A stretch of DNA of 64,000 bases from Nocardioides sp. zg-1228 (GTDB lineage: Bacteria; Actinomycetota; Actinomycetes; Propionibacteriales; Nocardioidaceae). The DNA lies in the NCBI RefSeq assembly GCF_017086465.1, contig NZ_CP070961.1, forward strand, positions 186,001 to 250,000, in the 5' to 3' direction. Positions 8,716 to 17,503 of the stretch are shown piece after piece (within the stretch, counting starts at the first letter, position 1; each line of letters starts with the position of its first letter). The notes beneath the pieces are model-generated. The model made no database searches. It saw only the letters and a program-made list of their open reading frames with translations, and was not told where the DNA came from. The position numbers were made by a program, and so were the translations under genes.

Positions 8716-9725
8716 TGGGCGTCGTGACCGGGACCGGGGCCCGCAAGGTGGCCATCGTGCTGGTGCGCCTGGGCAAGGACCGGGCCGCGGAGGTCATGTC
8801 CCACATGAGCGACGAGGAGGTCGAGGTGGTCTCCGCCGAGATCGCCCAGCTCGCGGCCGTGGAGCCGGCCGAGGCGCAGACCGTGATGGGGGAGTTCTCC
8901 GACCTGTTCGCCGCGCGCCGCCGCCAGCTCCAGGGCGGCATGGACCTCGCGCGCGACCTGCTGCAGCGCTCCCTGGGCGACGACCGTGCCGAGGAGGCCG
9001 TGCAGCGGCTGCACGCACGGGCGGTGCAGCTGCCCTTCCAGCTCCTGAGCCGGGCCGATCCCGACCAGCTGCGCTCGTTCGTCCGCGACGAGCACCCCCA
9101 GGTCATCGCGATCGTGCTGGCCCACATGAGTGCCGAGAAGGCGTCGCTGGTGCTCTCCGGGCTCGCGTCGGAGCTCCAGGCCGAGGTGGCGCACCGCATC
9201 GCGACGATGGACCGCGCCAACCCGACCGCGGTGCGGGTCGTGGAGTCCGTCCTCGAGCGACGGTTCTCCTCCGTGCTGGCGCCCAGCGACGCCTCCCGCG
9301 TCGGCGGGCTCGGCCCGCTCGTCGACATCATCAACCGCGCGGACCGCTCCACCGAGCGCCAGATCGTGGCGGGCCTGGAGTCACTGGACGCCACGCTGGC
9401 CGAGGAGGTGCGGAGCCGGATGTTCGTGTTCGACGACATCATCCGACTCTCGGACCGCGACGTGCAGCAGGTGCTGCGCCAGATCGAGACCGCGCAGCTC
9501 GCGCTGGCGCTCAAGGGCGTCTCGGCTCCGGTGCGCGACAAGATCACCCACAACCTGTCCGAGCGCGCCGCGGAGAACGTGCTCGAGGAGGTCGAGATCC
9601 TCGGCCCGGTGCGGCTCACGCGGGTGGAGGAGGCCCAGCAGGCGATCATCGCCACGATCCGCGCGATGGAGGAGCGCGGCGAGGTCGTGGTGCGGAGGGC
9701 AGGCGACGATGAGTTCATCGACTGA
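8715..9725 (+). CDS. fliG: Flagellar motor switch protein FliG
   Basis: C-ring protein that contacts both the stator and FliF. 336 aa. The middle domain has DEHPQVIAIVLAHMSAEKAS (the EHPQ motif), and the C-terminal torque domain has MFVFDDIIRLSDRDVQQVLR with the expected charged residues, then LALKGVSAPVRDKITHNLS. ATG 8715 overlaps the fliF stop (TGATG). The 3' end overlaps fliH by 17 bases. Confidence 0.97.
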   Translation: MGVVTGTGARKVAIVLVRLGKDRAAEVMSHMSDEEVEVVSAEIAQLAAVEPAEAQTVMGEFSDLFAARRRQLQGGMDLARDLLQRSLGDDRAEEAVQRLHARAVQLPFQLLSRADPDQLRSFVRDEHPQVIAIVLAHMSAEKASLVLSGLASELQAEVAHRIATMDRANPTAVRVVESVLERRFSSVLAPSDASRVGGLGPLVDIINRADRSTERQIVAGLESLDATLAEEVRSRMFVFDDIIRLSDRDVQQVLRQIETAQLALALKGVSAPVRDKITHNLSERAAENVLEEVEILGPVRLTRVEEAQQAIIATIRAMEERGEVVVRRAGDDEFID

Positions 9726-10317
9726 GGCCCGGGCAGGGGCCGGCGCCGCGGCGCTGCCGGCCCTGTCGACGCTGCGGATGCCCGAGCTGCAGACCGTGGA
9801 GACCAGTCGTGCGGCCGCACAGGCACAGGGCTACGCCGTGGGCTGGGCGCAGGGTCGACGCGAGGCCGCGGCCGCCGCGGCGGCCCAGGCCGACGAGCTC
9901 GCCCGCCGGGCGGCGGCCGAGGAGGCCCGCCGCGAGGCCGAGCACGCCGCCACCATGGACGCCCTCCGGGAGGCCGCGCGCGCGGCGCACGAGCTCCTGG
10001 CCGACGCCTGCCGGCGCGTCGACGACCAGGCCGCCGCGCTCGCCCTCGAGCTCACCCGAGCCCTGGTCGGCGCGGCCCAGCCCGACCCGGCGCACGTCCT
10101 CGGACGGGTCCTCGGGCTGCTCCCCGAGCACGCGGTGGTCTCGGTGAGCCTGCACCCCGACGTCGCCCCGCTGGCCGACGACCTCCGCGAGCTGTCCATC
10201 GCCGTCGTGGCCGACCCGACGCTCGGGCGCGCCGACGCGGTCGCCCACGCCGGCGACCACGTCGTCGACCTCCGCGTCGACGAGGCGCTGGCCCGGCTGG
10301 CCGAGGTGCTGCGATGA
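9709..10317 (+). CDS. fliH: Flagellar export ATPase regulator FliH
   Basis: Stator-like partner of the FliI ATPase. 202 aa from ATG 9709. The N-terminus has the GYAVGWAQGRREA motif seen in FliH proteins, then a long alanine/glutamate-rich helix (residues about 45-100) and a C-terminal V-ATPase-E-like domain (ALALELTRALVG). The frame is open far upstream inside fliG, but only from about 9709 does it look like FliH. ATGA overlap with fliI. Confidence 0.88.
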   Translation: MSSSTEARAGAGAAALPALSTLRMPELQTVETSRAAAQAQGYAVGWAQGRREAAAAAAAQADELARRAAAEEARREAEHAATMDALREAARAAHELLADACRRVDDQAAALALELTRALVGAAQPDPAHVLGRVLGLLPEHAVVSVSLHPDVAPLADDLRELSIAVVADPTLGRADAVAHAGDHVVDLRVDEALARLAEVLR

Positions 10318-11621
10318 GCGTCCTGTCCCCCGACCTCCGAGCGCGTGCCCTCGACGCCGTGGCGCCGCTCCGGCTCGGCCGCGTCGCCGAGCTCCTCGGC
10401 CTCCGGCTCCGGATCACCGGGCTGGCCGCGGCCGTCGGCGACCTCGTCTCGGTCGAGGGGGAGCGCGGGGCCGTCGTCCTGGCCGAGGTGGCCGCCAGCG
10501 GCCCCGGCGGCCTGACCTGCCTGCCGCTGGGCAGCACGACCGGCCTGCGGGTCGGCGACGTCGTACGCCACACGGGCGGCCCGCTGCTCGTGCGGGTGGG
10601 CGACGAGCTGCGCGGGCGGGTGCTCGACGGGCTCGGCCGTCCTCTCGACGGCGGACCGTCGCTCGACCACCTGCCGCAGGTCGGCGTCTCCCAGGCCGCG
10701 CCCGCGGCCCTGAGCCGCCCGCGCATCGACCACCAGGTCGGCCTCGGAGTCCGCGCCCTCGACGCCCTCACCCCCTGCGGCCGCGGCCAGCGCATCGGCA
10801 TCATGGCCGGCTCCGGCGTCGGCAAGTCGAGCCTGCTCTCGATGGTCGCGCGCGGCACCGACGCCGAGGTCTCGGTCATCGCGCTGATCGGTGAGCGCGG
10901 CCGCGAGGTCCGCGAGTTCATCGACAACGACCTCGGCCCCGAGGGCCTGGCGCGCTCGGTCGTCGTCGTCGCCACCTCCGACGCACCGCCGGTCGAGCGC
11001 CTGCGTGCGGCCGCCGTCGCCACCCGCGTCGCCGAGCACTTCCGCGACAGCGGCAAGCACGTGGTGCTGATGATGGACAGCCTCACCCGGGTCGCCATGG
11101 CCCAGCGCGAGATCGGCCTCTCGGCGGGCGAGCCGCCGGCCACGCGCGGCTACCCGCCCAGCGTCTTCACCCTGCTCCCCCAGCTGCTCGAGCGGGCCGG
11201 CACGTCGCCGACCGGCAGCATCACCGGGCTCTACACCGTGCTGGTCGAGGGCGACGACATGCAGGACCCGATCGGCGACACCGCGCGGTCGATCCTCGAC
11301 GGCCACGTCGTGCTGTCGCGCCGCCTCGCGACCGCTGGCCACTTCCCCAGCATCGACGTGCTCGAGTCGATCTCGCGGGTCACCGGCTCCGTCACCGACG
11401 TCGCCCAGCGCGCCGACGCCACCCGGCTGCGGCGCCTGCTGGCCGCACACCGCTCGGTGCGCGAGCTCGTCGAGATCGGCGCCTACGTCGCGGGCGCCGA
11501 CCCCGACGCCGACGTCGCGCTCGCCCGGATGCCCGCGATCGACGCGTTCCTCCGCCAGGGCATGGACGAGCCGAGCGACCTGGCCACCACCTGGCAGAGC
11601 CTGCGCGAGCTGGTGGCCTGA
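10314..11621 (+). CDS. fliI: Flagellum-specific export ATPase FliI
   Basis: Hexameric F1-like ATPase that energises substrate unloading at the export gate. 435 aa, typical. Walker A GSGVGKSS at about residues 166-173, Walker B around VVLMMDSLTRVAMAQRE, and the family signature PPATRGYPPSVF. The N-terminal beta-barrel and C-terminal helices are in place. Starts with an ATGA overlap with fliH and ends in a TGATG overlap with fliJ. Confidence 0.97.
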   Translation: MSVLSPDLRARALDAVAPLRLGRVAELLGLRLRITGLAAAVGDLVSVEGERGAVVLAEVAASGPGGLTCLPLGSTTGLRVGDVVRHTGGPLLVRVGDELRGRVLDGLGRPLDGGPSLDHLPQVGVSQAAPAALSRPRIDHQVGLGVRALDALTPCGRGQRIGIMAGSGVGKSSLLSMVARGTDAEVSVIALIGERGREVREFIDNDLGPEGLARSVVVVATSDAPPVERLRAAAVATRVAEHFRDSGKHVVLMMDSLTRVAMAQREIGLSAGEPPATRGYPPSVFTLLPQLLERAGTSPTGSITGLYTVLVEGDDMQDPIGDTARSILDGHVVLSRRLATAGHFPSIDVLESISRVTGSVTDVAQRADATRLRRLLAAHRSVRELVEIGAYVAGADPDADVALARMPAIDAFLRQGMDEPSDLATTWQSLRELVA

Positions 11622-12121
11622 TGGCGCGCGACAACGACCCGGACGCCGGGATGCGCGCCGTCGCCCGCGTGCGCGGCGTGCGCGAGCAGGACAGCCGCCT
11701 CGGCGTGGCCCGCGCCGCCGCCGACGAGCGCGAGTCCGCACGCCGCCTCGACGCGGTGGTCGCGCGCCTCGCCTCCGCCGCCGAGCCGTCGGTCGCCGAC
11801 CCGGAGGCGTACACGGCCGCCAGGCGCGCCGCCGCCGGGCTCGCCGCGGACGTCACCGCGTCCCGGGCCGCCCTCGCATCGGCCGCGACGCTCACCACCC
11901 TCGCGCGCGAGCACTGGCAGCGCGACCGCACCCGGCTCTCGGCCGTCGAGCTGCTGCTCGAGCACCGCGCGCAGCAGCGCCGCGCCGAGCGGCTGCGACG
12001 CGAACGGGTCGAGGTCGACGACCTCGTCGCCGCCCGCTGGATGCGCGCCCGCCCCACCGAGCCCTCGGCCGACCCCCTGACCGACCCCCTGACCGACCCC
12101 AGCGCCGGAGGCGCCGCATGA
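11621..12121 (+). CDS. fliJ: Flagellar export protein FliJ
   Basis: Central-stalk-like coiled-coil partner of FliI. 166 aa, rich in arginine, alanine and glutamate with a continuous helical pattern to about residue 145. Sequence identity in this family is low, so the call rests on position after fliI, size and the coiled coil (ELLLEHRAQQRRAERLRRER). The C-terminus contains an in-frame 12-bp tandem repeat (12071-12100, encoding DPLT units). ATGA overlap with the next gene. Confidence 0.85.
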   Translation: MARDNDPDAGMRAVARVRGVREQDSRLGVARAAADERESARRLDAVVARLASAAEPSVADPEAYTAARRAAAGLAADVTASRAALASAATLTTLAREHWQRDRTRLSAVELLLEHRAQQRRAERLRRERVEVDDLVAARWMRARPTEPSADPLTDPLTDPSAGGAA

Positions 12122-13101
12122 GCATCACCGACGTCACCGCCCGCATCTCCCAGATCCAGGCCCAGCTCGCCCTGCTGCCGCGCGCCGGCGGCGCGTCGGC
12201 CACCTTCACCGACGCGCTGTCGCGCACCACGGCGGCGTACGCGCCGGGTGACCCCGCGGGCGCGCCCGGCCCGGCCGGGTCGGTGACGGGCGACCAGGTC
12301 GTCACGCGCGCCCTCGAGCTCGTCGGGCTGCCCTACGTGTGGGGCGGCACCGACCCCGAGCGCGGCGTGGACTGCTCCGGGCTGGTGAAGTCCGTCTACT
12401 CCACCTTCGGCATCGACCTGCCCCGGCTGTCCGCCGACCAGGCCCGCGCCGGAACGCCGGTCGCGAGCCTCGACCAGGCGCTGCCGGGCGACCTCATCGC
12501 CTGGGACAACTCCGGGCGCAACGTCGGCGCCGACCACATCGCCATCTACATCGGCAACGGGATGATGATCGAGGCGCCGCGCCCCGGCGGTGAGGTGCAG
12601 GTCGTCCCCGTGACCACCCCGCCCGACTACGTCCGGCGCATCCTCGCCGACCCCGCGCCCTTCGCCACCACGCCGGCCACGGCGCCGACGGCGGCCACCG
12701 CGCCGGGCGCGGCCCCCGCCGGCACGCCCTACGCCGACCTCTTCCAACGAGCGGGCTCGACCCGCGGTGTCGACCCCGCCCTCCTGGCCGCGGTGGCCCG
12801 CCACGAGTCGGGCTTCGACCCGCGAGCGGTGAGCCCCGCCGGTGCGCAGGGGCTGATGCAGCTGATGCCGGCCACGGCCCGCGGACTCGGCGTCGCCGAC
12901 CCGTTCGACCCGGCGCAGGCGGTCGACGGAGCGGCGCGGCTGATCGGCGACCTGCTCACCCGCTTCGGCTCCGTCGAGCTGGCCCTGGCGGCCTACAACG
13001 CCGGCCCCGGGGCCGTGATGCGCTACGACGGGGTGCCGCCCTACCCGGAGACGCGCGCCTACGTGCAGTCCGTGATGACCAGCTGGCAGGGGGCCGCATG
13101 A
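12118..13101 (+). CDS. NlpC/P60 peptidase-lytic transglycosylase fusion in the flagellar operon
   Basis: 327 aa. Residues about 60-180 are an NlpC/P60 cysteine peptidase (PYVWGGTDPERGVDCSGLVK with the catalytic Cys, later GADHIAIYIGNG with the His). After an Ala/Pro/Thr linker, residues about 215-325 are an SLT/GEWL-type lytic transglycosylase (LLAAVARHESGFDPRAVSP with the catalytic Glu; GAQGLMQLMPATARGLGV; ALAAYNAGPGAV). One chain could therefore cut both peptide and glycan parts of the wall. There is no obvious signal peptide, so export through the flagellar gate is possible. Lies between fliJ and fliK with 4-base overlaps on both sides, which suggests a role like FlgJ: opening the wall for the rod. 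Confidence 0.9.
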   Translation: MSITDVTARISQIQAQLALLPRAGGASATFTDALSRTTAAYAPGDPAGAPGPAGSVTGDQVVTRALELVGLPYVWGGTDPERGVDCSGLVKSVYSTFGIDLPRLSADQARAGTPVASLDQALPGDLIAWDNSGRNVGADHIAIYIGNGMMIEAPRPGGEVQVVPVTTPPDYVRRILADPAPFATTPATAPTAATAPGAAPAGTPYADLFQRAGSTRGVDPALLAAVARHESGFDPRAVSPAGAQGLMQLMPATARGLGVADPFDPAQAVDGAARLIGDLLTRFGSVELALAAYNAGPGAVMRYDGVPPYPETRAYVQSVMTSWQGAA

Positions 13102-14336
13102 GCACGATCTCGACCACCACCACCACCGGCGCCGCCCCGCCGGCCGGCCGGATGCCCGGGGTCGCCCCGACGTCCGCTCCGGCCGGGAGACCCGGTGCGG
13201 TCGGCGAGCAGGCCGGTCCCGCGGGGTTCGCCGCGCTGGTCGCCCAGCTCCTCGCCGGCGAGAGCGGCGACACCGTCGCAGGCGCGGACGGCGGCGATCC
13301 GGCGCCGGCTCCGGCGGACTCCGGGGAGGCGGGGACGGAGGACGGCGCGGACACCGCGTCCGCCGTTCCGCCCGTCGTGGTGCCCACCGCACCGCTCGCC
13401 GCCGTCGCGCCCCACCTCGCCTCGACGCTCGCCGCGGGCGTCCCCGCCGCCGCGCCGGAGGCGGCCCTCGTGGTCGACCCGTCAGGGCACGCCGCGCCGG
13501 CCGCGCCGGGCGACGCCGGTGCCCCGGTCACGGTCTCCGCCGGCGCGACCACGACCGGCGGTGCCGGGTCCGGCAGCGGCCAGGGCGCCGGTCCGGACGC
13601 CGGTCCCACCCCCGCCACCGACGTCCCGGAGACCCCCAGTGGGACGCCGGGCGGCCCCGCCGACGACACCGGCCCGGCACCGGCGGCCGGTGCGGTGTCC
13701 GGTGCGGTGTCCGGTGCCGCGTCCGGCTCGGCGGCCGCGTCGGCGACCGGGCTGGCCACCGGGGGGATGACCACGGTGTCGACCACGGTGTCGACCATGC
13801 CGGGCGCCGCCGTGGCGAGCCCCGCGCCGCCTCCGCCCGCCGTCTCCCAGGTCGTGCCGGAGGTGACCCGCCTGGTCTCCCGGGGCAACGGCGTGCACCG
13901 GCTCACCATGCTCCTGCAGCCGGAGGCGCTCGGCGAGGTGCGGGTGACCCTCACCGTCCGCGACGGCGCCGTCCAGGTGCAGCTGAGCGGCGGCGGCGAG
14001 GCCGTCCGCGCCCTCACCGAAGGGGCCCCCGAGCTGCGTCGCGTGCTCGAGCTCGCCGGGGCGAGCGAGGCGCGCGTCGTCGTGCGCGACCTCGCCGGTC
14101 AGGCCGCGAGCCCCGCTCCGGCGGCCACGGGCACCGGCAGCCACGACACGTCGTACGACCCGCGCAGCAGCGCGGGCGGCGACACGCCGTCCCCGGGTGG
14201 GGACGCCGCGCAACACGACCGCCGCGCACGGACGCACGGCGGACCAGCAGCCACGGACGGCGTCACCGACGGAGCGACCGCGCCCCGTCCAGACCAGGTC
14301 GGCGGTGCCCGGCAGGGCATCGACCTGACCATGTGA
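13098..14336 (+). CDS. fliK: Flagellar hook-length control protein FliK
   Basis: Molecular ruler that sets hook length and switches export specificity. 412 aa. The long N-terminal part is Ala/Pro/Gly/Thr-rich low complexity with in-frame repeats (GAVSGAVSGAASGSA near 13690; repeated TTVSTTVST near 13780). The C-terminal domain carries the Flg_hook motif HRLTMLLQPEALGEVRVTLTV around residue 270. Directly upstream of flgD and flgE, the usual hook arrangement. Confidence 0.92.
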   Translation: MSTISTTTTTGAAPPAGRMPGVAPTSAPAGRPGAVGEQAGPAGFAALVAQLLAGESGDTVAGADGGDPAPAPADSGEAGTEDGADTASAVPPVVVPTAPLAAVAPHLASTLAAGVPAAAPEAALVVDPSGHAAPAAPGDAGAPVTVSAGATTTGGAGSGSGQGAGPDAGPTPATDVPETPSGTPGGPADDTGPAPAAGAVSGAVSGAASGSAAASATGLATGGMTTVSTTVSTMPGAAVASPAPPPPAVSQVVPEVTRLVSRGNGVHRLTMLLQPEALGEVRVTLTVRDGAVQVQLSGGGEAVRALTEGAPELRRVLELAGASEARVVVRDLAGQAASPAPAATGTGSHDTSYDPRSSAGGDTPSPGGDAAQHDRRARTHGGPAATDGVTDGATAPRPDQVGGARQGIDLTM

Positions 14337-14345
14337 GGAGGAGTC

Positions 14346-14822
14346 GTGTCGATCTCCGCCACCGAGGCGTCGACCACCGCGACCACCGCATTTCCCACGG
14401 GGACGTCGGCGTCACCGGCGTCCGCCGACGACAAGCAGATGTTCCTGGAGCTGATGGTCGCGCAGCTGCGCTACCAGGACCCGCTCAACCCGACCGACTC
14501 GAGCGCGTTCCTCGCCCAGTCGGCGCAGTTCACCGCACTGGAGAAGATGCAGGACGTCTCCGACCGCGTCGGCGCGCTGCTGGGCTCGCAGATGGCCTTC
14601 GGCGCCGGCGCCATGGTCGGCCAGCAGGTCTCGTGGATCGACGCCGACGGCGTGACCACGCACTCGGGGGCCATCGCCGGGGTCACCTTCGGCGCGCAGG
14701 GCCCCGTCTTCGAGATCGACGGCGCACAGGTGCCGCTCGCGCAGCTCCTCTCCGTCGGCACCACCACTCCCGGCACCACCCCCGGCACCACTCCCGGCAC
14801 CACCGACCCCGCCACGGCCTGA
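14346..14822 (+). CDS. flgD: Flagellar hook-capping protein FlgD
   Basis: Scaffold needed for hook assembly. 158 aa. The N-terminal FlgD signature is clear: FLELMVAQLRYQDPLNPTDSSAFLAQSAQFTALEKMQ at about residues 34-70, followed by a short beta domain. Start GTG 14346 follows RBS AGGAGG at 14337. The C-terminus ends in an in-frame PGTT repeat (about 14767-14802), not part of the conserved fold. Confidence 0.95.
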   Translation: MSISATEASTTATTAFPTGTSASPASADDKQMFLELMVAQLRYQDPLNPTDSSAFLAQSAQFTALEKMQDVSDRVGALLGSQMAFGAGAMVGQQVSWIDADGVTTHSGAIAGVTFGAQGPVFEIDGAQVPLAQLLSVGTTTPGTTPGTTPGTTDPATA

Positions 14823-14847
14823 GGCCGTCACCGAAAGGACCCCACCC

Positions 14848-15687
14848 ATGCTCCGCTCACTCTTCTCCGGCATCAGTGGCCTGCGCGCCAACCAGACGAT
14901 GCTCGACGTCACCGGCAACAACATCGCCAACGCCAACACGGTCGGCTTCAAGGCCTCCACCACCGTCTTCCAGGACACGCTGAGCCAGGTCATGCGGGGC
15001 GCCGCCGCGCCCGGCAACGGCAACGGCGGCACCAACCCGATCCAGGTCGGCCTGGGCGTGCAGGTCGCCGCGACCCGCGGCAACTTCACCCAGGGGTCGG
15101 CGCAGGCGACCGGCTCGGCCACCGACCTGATGATCCAGGGCGACGGCATGTTCGTGCTCGGCTCCGGTGCCGAGCGCGTCTTCACCCGCTCGGGAGCGTT
15201 CACCTGGGACGAGGCCGGCAACCTGGTGTCCGCCAGCGGCAAGAAGGTGCAGGGCTACGCCCCGGGTGCCACCGACGGTGCCCTGATGGACGTCAACCTC
15301 GACGCGCTCGCCGCCGGCCTCCCGGCCGGTGTGGAGATGACCTCCTACTCGATCGGCAGCGACGGCGTGGTCCGCGGCACCTTCTCCGACGGCGAGCAGC
15401 GAGACATCGCCGTCGTCGCGGTCGCCGACTTCACCAACCCGGCCGGGCTCGAGCGGGTCGGCGAGACGGCGTTCCGGGCCAGCGCCAACTCCGGCGCCCC
15501 CGAGCTCGGCGTCGCCGGGCAGGGCAGTCGCGGGGAGCTCGTGGGCGGCGCCCTCGAGATGTCCAACGTCGACCTGTCGGCCGAGTTCACCAACCTGATC
15601 CTCGCCCAGCGCGGCTTCCAGGCCAGCTCGCGTGTCATCACCACCTCCGACCAGGTGCTCGAGGAGCTCGTCAACATCAAGCGCTGA
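14848..15687 (+). CDS. flgE: Flagellar hook protein FlgE (FlgE/F/G family)
   Basis: 279 aa, short as in Gram-positive hooks. N-terminus MLRSLFSGISGLRANQTM and GNNIANANTVGFKASTTVFQ is the hook/rod motif; a FlgE/F/G domain follows (TDLMIQGDGMFVL), and the C-terminus SNVDLSAEFTNLILAQRGFQASSRVITTSDQVLEELVNIKR is family-typical. Position after fliK-flgD favours hook rather than distal rod. It is the only FlgE/F/G-type gene in the window. RBS GAAAGGA. A 12-bp hairpin follows. Confidence 0.92.
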   Translation: MLRSLFSGISGLRANQTMLDVTGNNIANANTVGFKASTTVFQDTLSQVMRGAAAPGNGNGGTNPIQVGLGVQVAATRGNFTQGSAQATGSATDLMIQGDGMFVLGSGAERVFTRSGAFTWDEAGNLVSASGKKVQGYAPGATDGALMDVNLDALAAGLPAGVEMTSYSIGSDGVVRGTFSDGEQRDIAVVAVADFTNPAGLERVGETAFRASANSGAPELGVAGQGSRGELVGGALEMSNVDLSAEFTNLILAQRGFQASSRVITTSDQVLEELVNIKR

Positions 15688-15695
15688 CGACCGCG

Positions 15696-15727
15696 GTGGC
15701 CGGGCGGCCCGCTCGCCGCCCGGCCAC
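15696..15727 (+). terminator. Hairpin terminator after flgE
   Basis: Perfect 12-bp GC-rich stem (15696-15707 with 15716-15727) and an 8-base loop, 8 bases past the flgE stop. No U-run. It would end the long flgB-flgE transcript. Confidence 0.65.
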
Positions 15728-15774
15728 GGGGGTCGGTCGCGGCGGGCGTTTGGCCCGCCGTCGTGGGGGGAACG

Positions 15775-16317
15775 GTGCGGGTCATGATCGCCGTGCTGTG
15801 GCTCCTCACGATCGTGCTGGTACTCCTGACGGTCATCGATCCCCGCAGGCTCTGGTACGCCACGACCGCCTGGCAGTTCAGGCACCCGGAGGCCAACGAG
15901 CCGTCCGCGGCGGTGTTCGCGCTGGGCCGGGTCGTGTCGGGAGTCGCGGCCGTGGTCGTCGGCCTGGCCGCGCTGGTCTCGACGGCCGGCGCCGCCGCAC
16001 CGCTCAGCCAGGACCGGCTCGACGCGGCGGGCCGCAACGCGGCCAGCGAGCTCGCCGGCCCCTACTTCAAGTACAGCACGCCCGGGGTCGAGCGGGTCGC
16101 GAAGGCGCTCGGACGCGGTGACGTCACGGTGACCGAGGCCGGCACGGTCACCGAGGACTCGGCGTTCGGCGCGCCCACCCCCACCACCGACCGCTTCGAG
16201 CTCGTGAGCGCCGAGGACGCCTCCATCGCCGGCTGCCTCGAGGTGTCCTACGAGGGCGGCCTGTTCCAGGACGCGGACGTCGACGTCGACGTCGAGTACT
16301 CCTCCGGCGCCTGCTGA
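15775..16317 (+). CDS. Two-helix membrane protein of unknown function (DUF6199-like)
   Basis: 180 aa from GTG 15775, which follows a GGGGGG run that can act as RBS; GTG 15763 and ATG 15784 are alternatives. Two transmembrane helices: residues about 3-23 (MIAVLWLLTIVLVLLTVI) and about 55-75 (VVSGVAAVVVGLAALVSTAG), with a short cytoplasmic or external loop RLWYATTAWQFRHPEANEPS between them. That loop resembles the actinobacterial DUF6199 region, from memory only. A C-terminal soluble domain of about 100 residues has two Cys (positions near the end), suggesting an extracytoplasmic location. It sits between two flagellar operons but has its own start and no clear flagellar role. Confidence 0.7.
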   Translation: MRVMIAVLWLLTIVLVLLTVIDPRRLWYATTAWQFRHPEANEPSAAVFALGRVVSGVAAVVVGLAALVSTAGAAAPLSQDRLDAAGRNAASELAGPYFKYSTPGVERVAKALGRGDVTVTEAGTVTEDSAFGAPTPTTDRFELVSAEDASIAGCLEVSYEGGLFQDADVDVDVEYSSGAC

Positions 16318-16371
16318 CCCCGCCCACTGCACGTCCCACTCCGCGTGGGCGAATTTCCCTCCCGCGCTTGT

Positions 16372-16399
16372 CTCAGGTCGGGCGCCCGGGGACCGATGG
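16372..16399 (+). promoter_or_regulatory. FliA-type promoter of flbD-motA-motB-fliL
   Basis: CTCAGGT (16372-16378), 12 bases, GACCGATG (16391-16398). Same geometry as the other five copies. It gives a leader of about 55 bases before flbD. Confidence 0.75.
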
Positions 16400-16457
16400 G
16401 GGAGTCGAGGCCCACGGACGGGCATCGCGTTCTCTCGCACAGGGATGGTGCACCGAC

Positions 16458-16727
16458 ATGATTGTGTTGACCCGGCTCTCCGGCTCCGCGTTCGTCCTGA
16501 ACGCCGACCTGATCGAGCGACTCGACAGCACGCCGGACACGGTGGTCACCCTCGTCGACGGCAAGAAGTACGTCGTCGCCGAGGGCCTGGCCCAGGTCGT
16601 CGACCTGGTACGCGCCTGGCGCGGCGGCATCATCGCGGCCAGCACCGGAGGCGAGGCCCACGCCTGGGCGCAGCGCGCCCACCTGGCCGCCGTGCCCAGC
16701 ACTGTCGCGACGGGAGCGGAGGACTGA
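16458..16727 (+). CDS. flbD: FlbD-family flagellar protein
   Basis: Small cytoplasmic protein often coded next to motA in Gram-positive and spirochaete flagellar clusters; its role is poorly known. 89 aa. N-terminal MIVLTRLSGSAFVLNADLIE and DTVVTLVDGKKYVVAEG match the family (LT.L.G..F.LN...IE...D..I.L..G.K..V.E). ATG 16458 chosen; the frame upstream is unrelated. Overlaps motA by one base (TGATG). Confidence 0.9.
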   Translation: MIVLTRLSGSAFVLNADLIERLDSTPDTVVTLVDGKKYVVAEGLAQVVDLVRAWRGGIIAASTGGEAHAWAQRAHLAAVPSTVATGAED

Positions 16728-17500
16728 TGGATCCGGCAACCCTGATCGGGGTCCTGGCGGGTCTCGTCATCATCGTCGTCGCCAACGTCATGGAGGGCGG
16801 CGACCCCACCAGCCTGCTGCTCGCCCCGCCGATGCTGCTCGTCCTCGGCACCACGCTGATGGTGACGATGGCCGGCGGCACGATCCCCGACGCCAAGCAC
16901 GCACTGGTCTCGCTCAAGACCGCCTTCACCGCCAAGGTGCGCCCGGCCGGCGACATCGTCCCGATGGTCGTCGCGCTCGCCGAGAAGGCGCGCCGCGAGG
17001 GCCTCCTCGCGCTGGAGGAGGACCTGAAGTCGGTCGACGACCCGTTCCTCGTCAAGGGGGTCACCCTGGCCATCGACGGCACCGACCCGGAGGAGGTGCG
17101 CGACATCCTCGAGGCGGAGGTGCGCGCCGGCAAGGCGCAGGGCAGGCAGTCGGCGAAGTTCTTCGCCGACGCCGGCGCGTACGCCCCGACGATCGGCATC
17201 GTCGGCACGGTGATGGGCCTGGTCCACGTGCTGGAGAACCTCGCCCAGCCCGAGGAGCTCGGCCACCTCATCGCCGCCGCCTTCATCGCGACCCTGTGGG
17301 GCGTGATGTCGGCCAACGTCATCTGGCTGCCCATCGGCAACCGCCTCAAGCGGCTCACCGAGCTCGAGGCGGCGCGCATGGAGCTCGTCATCGAGGGCGT
17401 CGCGGCCATCCAGGCCGGCGCCAACCCGCGGATCATCGCCCAGAAGCTGTCCTCCCTCCTGCCGGCCGGCGAGCAGCCCGCCGACGCGAAGGCGGCCTGA
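16727..17500 (+). CDS. motA: Flagellar motor stator protein MotA
   Basis: Proton-channel subunit of the stator. 257 aa. Four hydrophobic helices (residues about 5-22, 32-50, 155-175 and 185-205). The MotA signature AYAPTIGIVGTVMGLVHVL with the conserved proline, and the cytoplasmic loop with charged residues that contact FliG, are in place. ATG 16727 overlaps the flbD stop. Four bases separate it from motB. Confidence 0.96.
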   Translation: MDPATLIGVLAGLVIIVVANVMEGGDPTSLLLAPPMLLVLGTTLMVTMAGGTIPDAKHALVSLKTAFTAKVRPAGDIVPMVVALAEKARREGLLALEEDLKSVDDPFLVKGVTLAIDGTDPEEVRDILEAEVRAGKAQGRQSAKFFADAGAYAPTIGIVGTVMGLVHVLENLAQPEELGHLIAAAFIATLWGVMSANVIWLPIGNRLKRLTELEAARMELVIEGVAAIQAGANPRIIAQKLSSLLPAGEQPADAKAA

Positions 17501-17503
17501 CGT

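Noticed and set aside
9054..9062. GGCCGAT inside fliG as an internal promoter.
   Set aside because: No CTCA box at the required distance.
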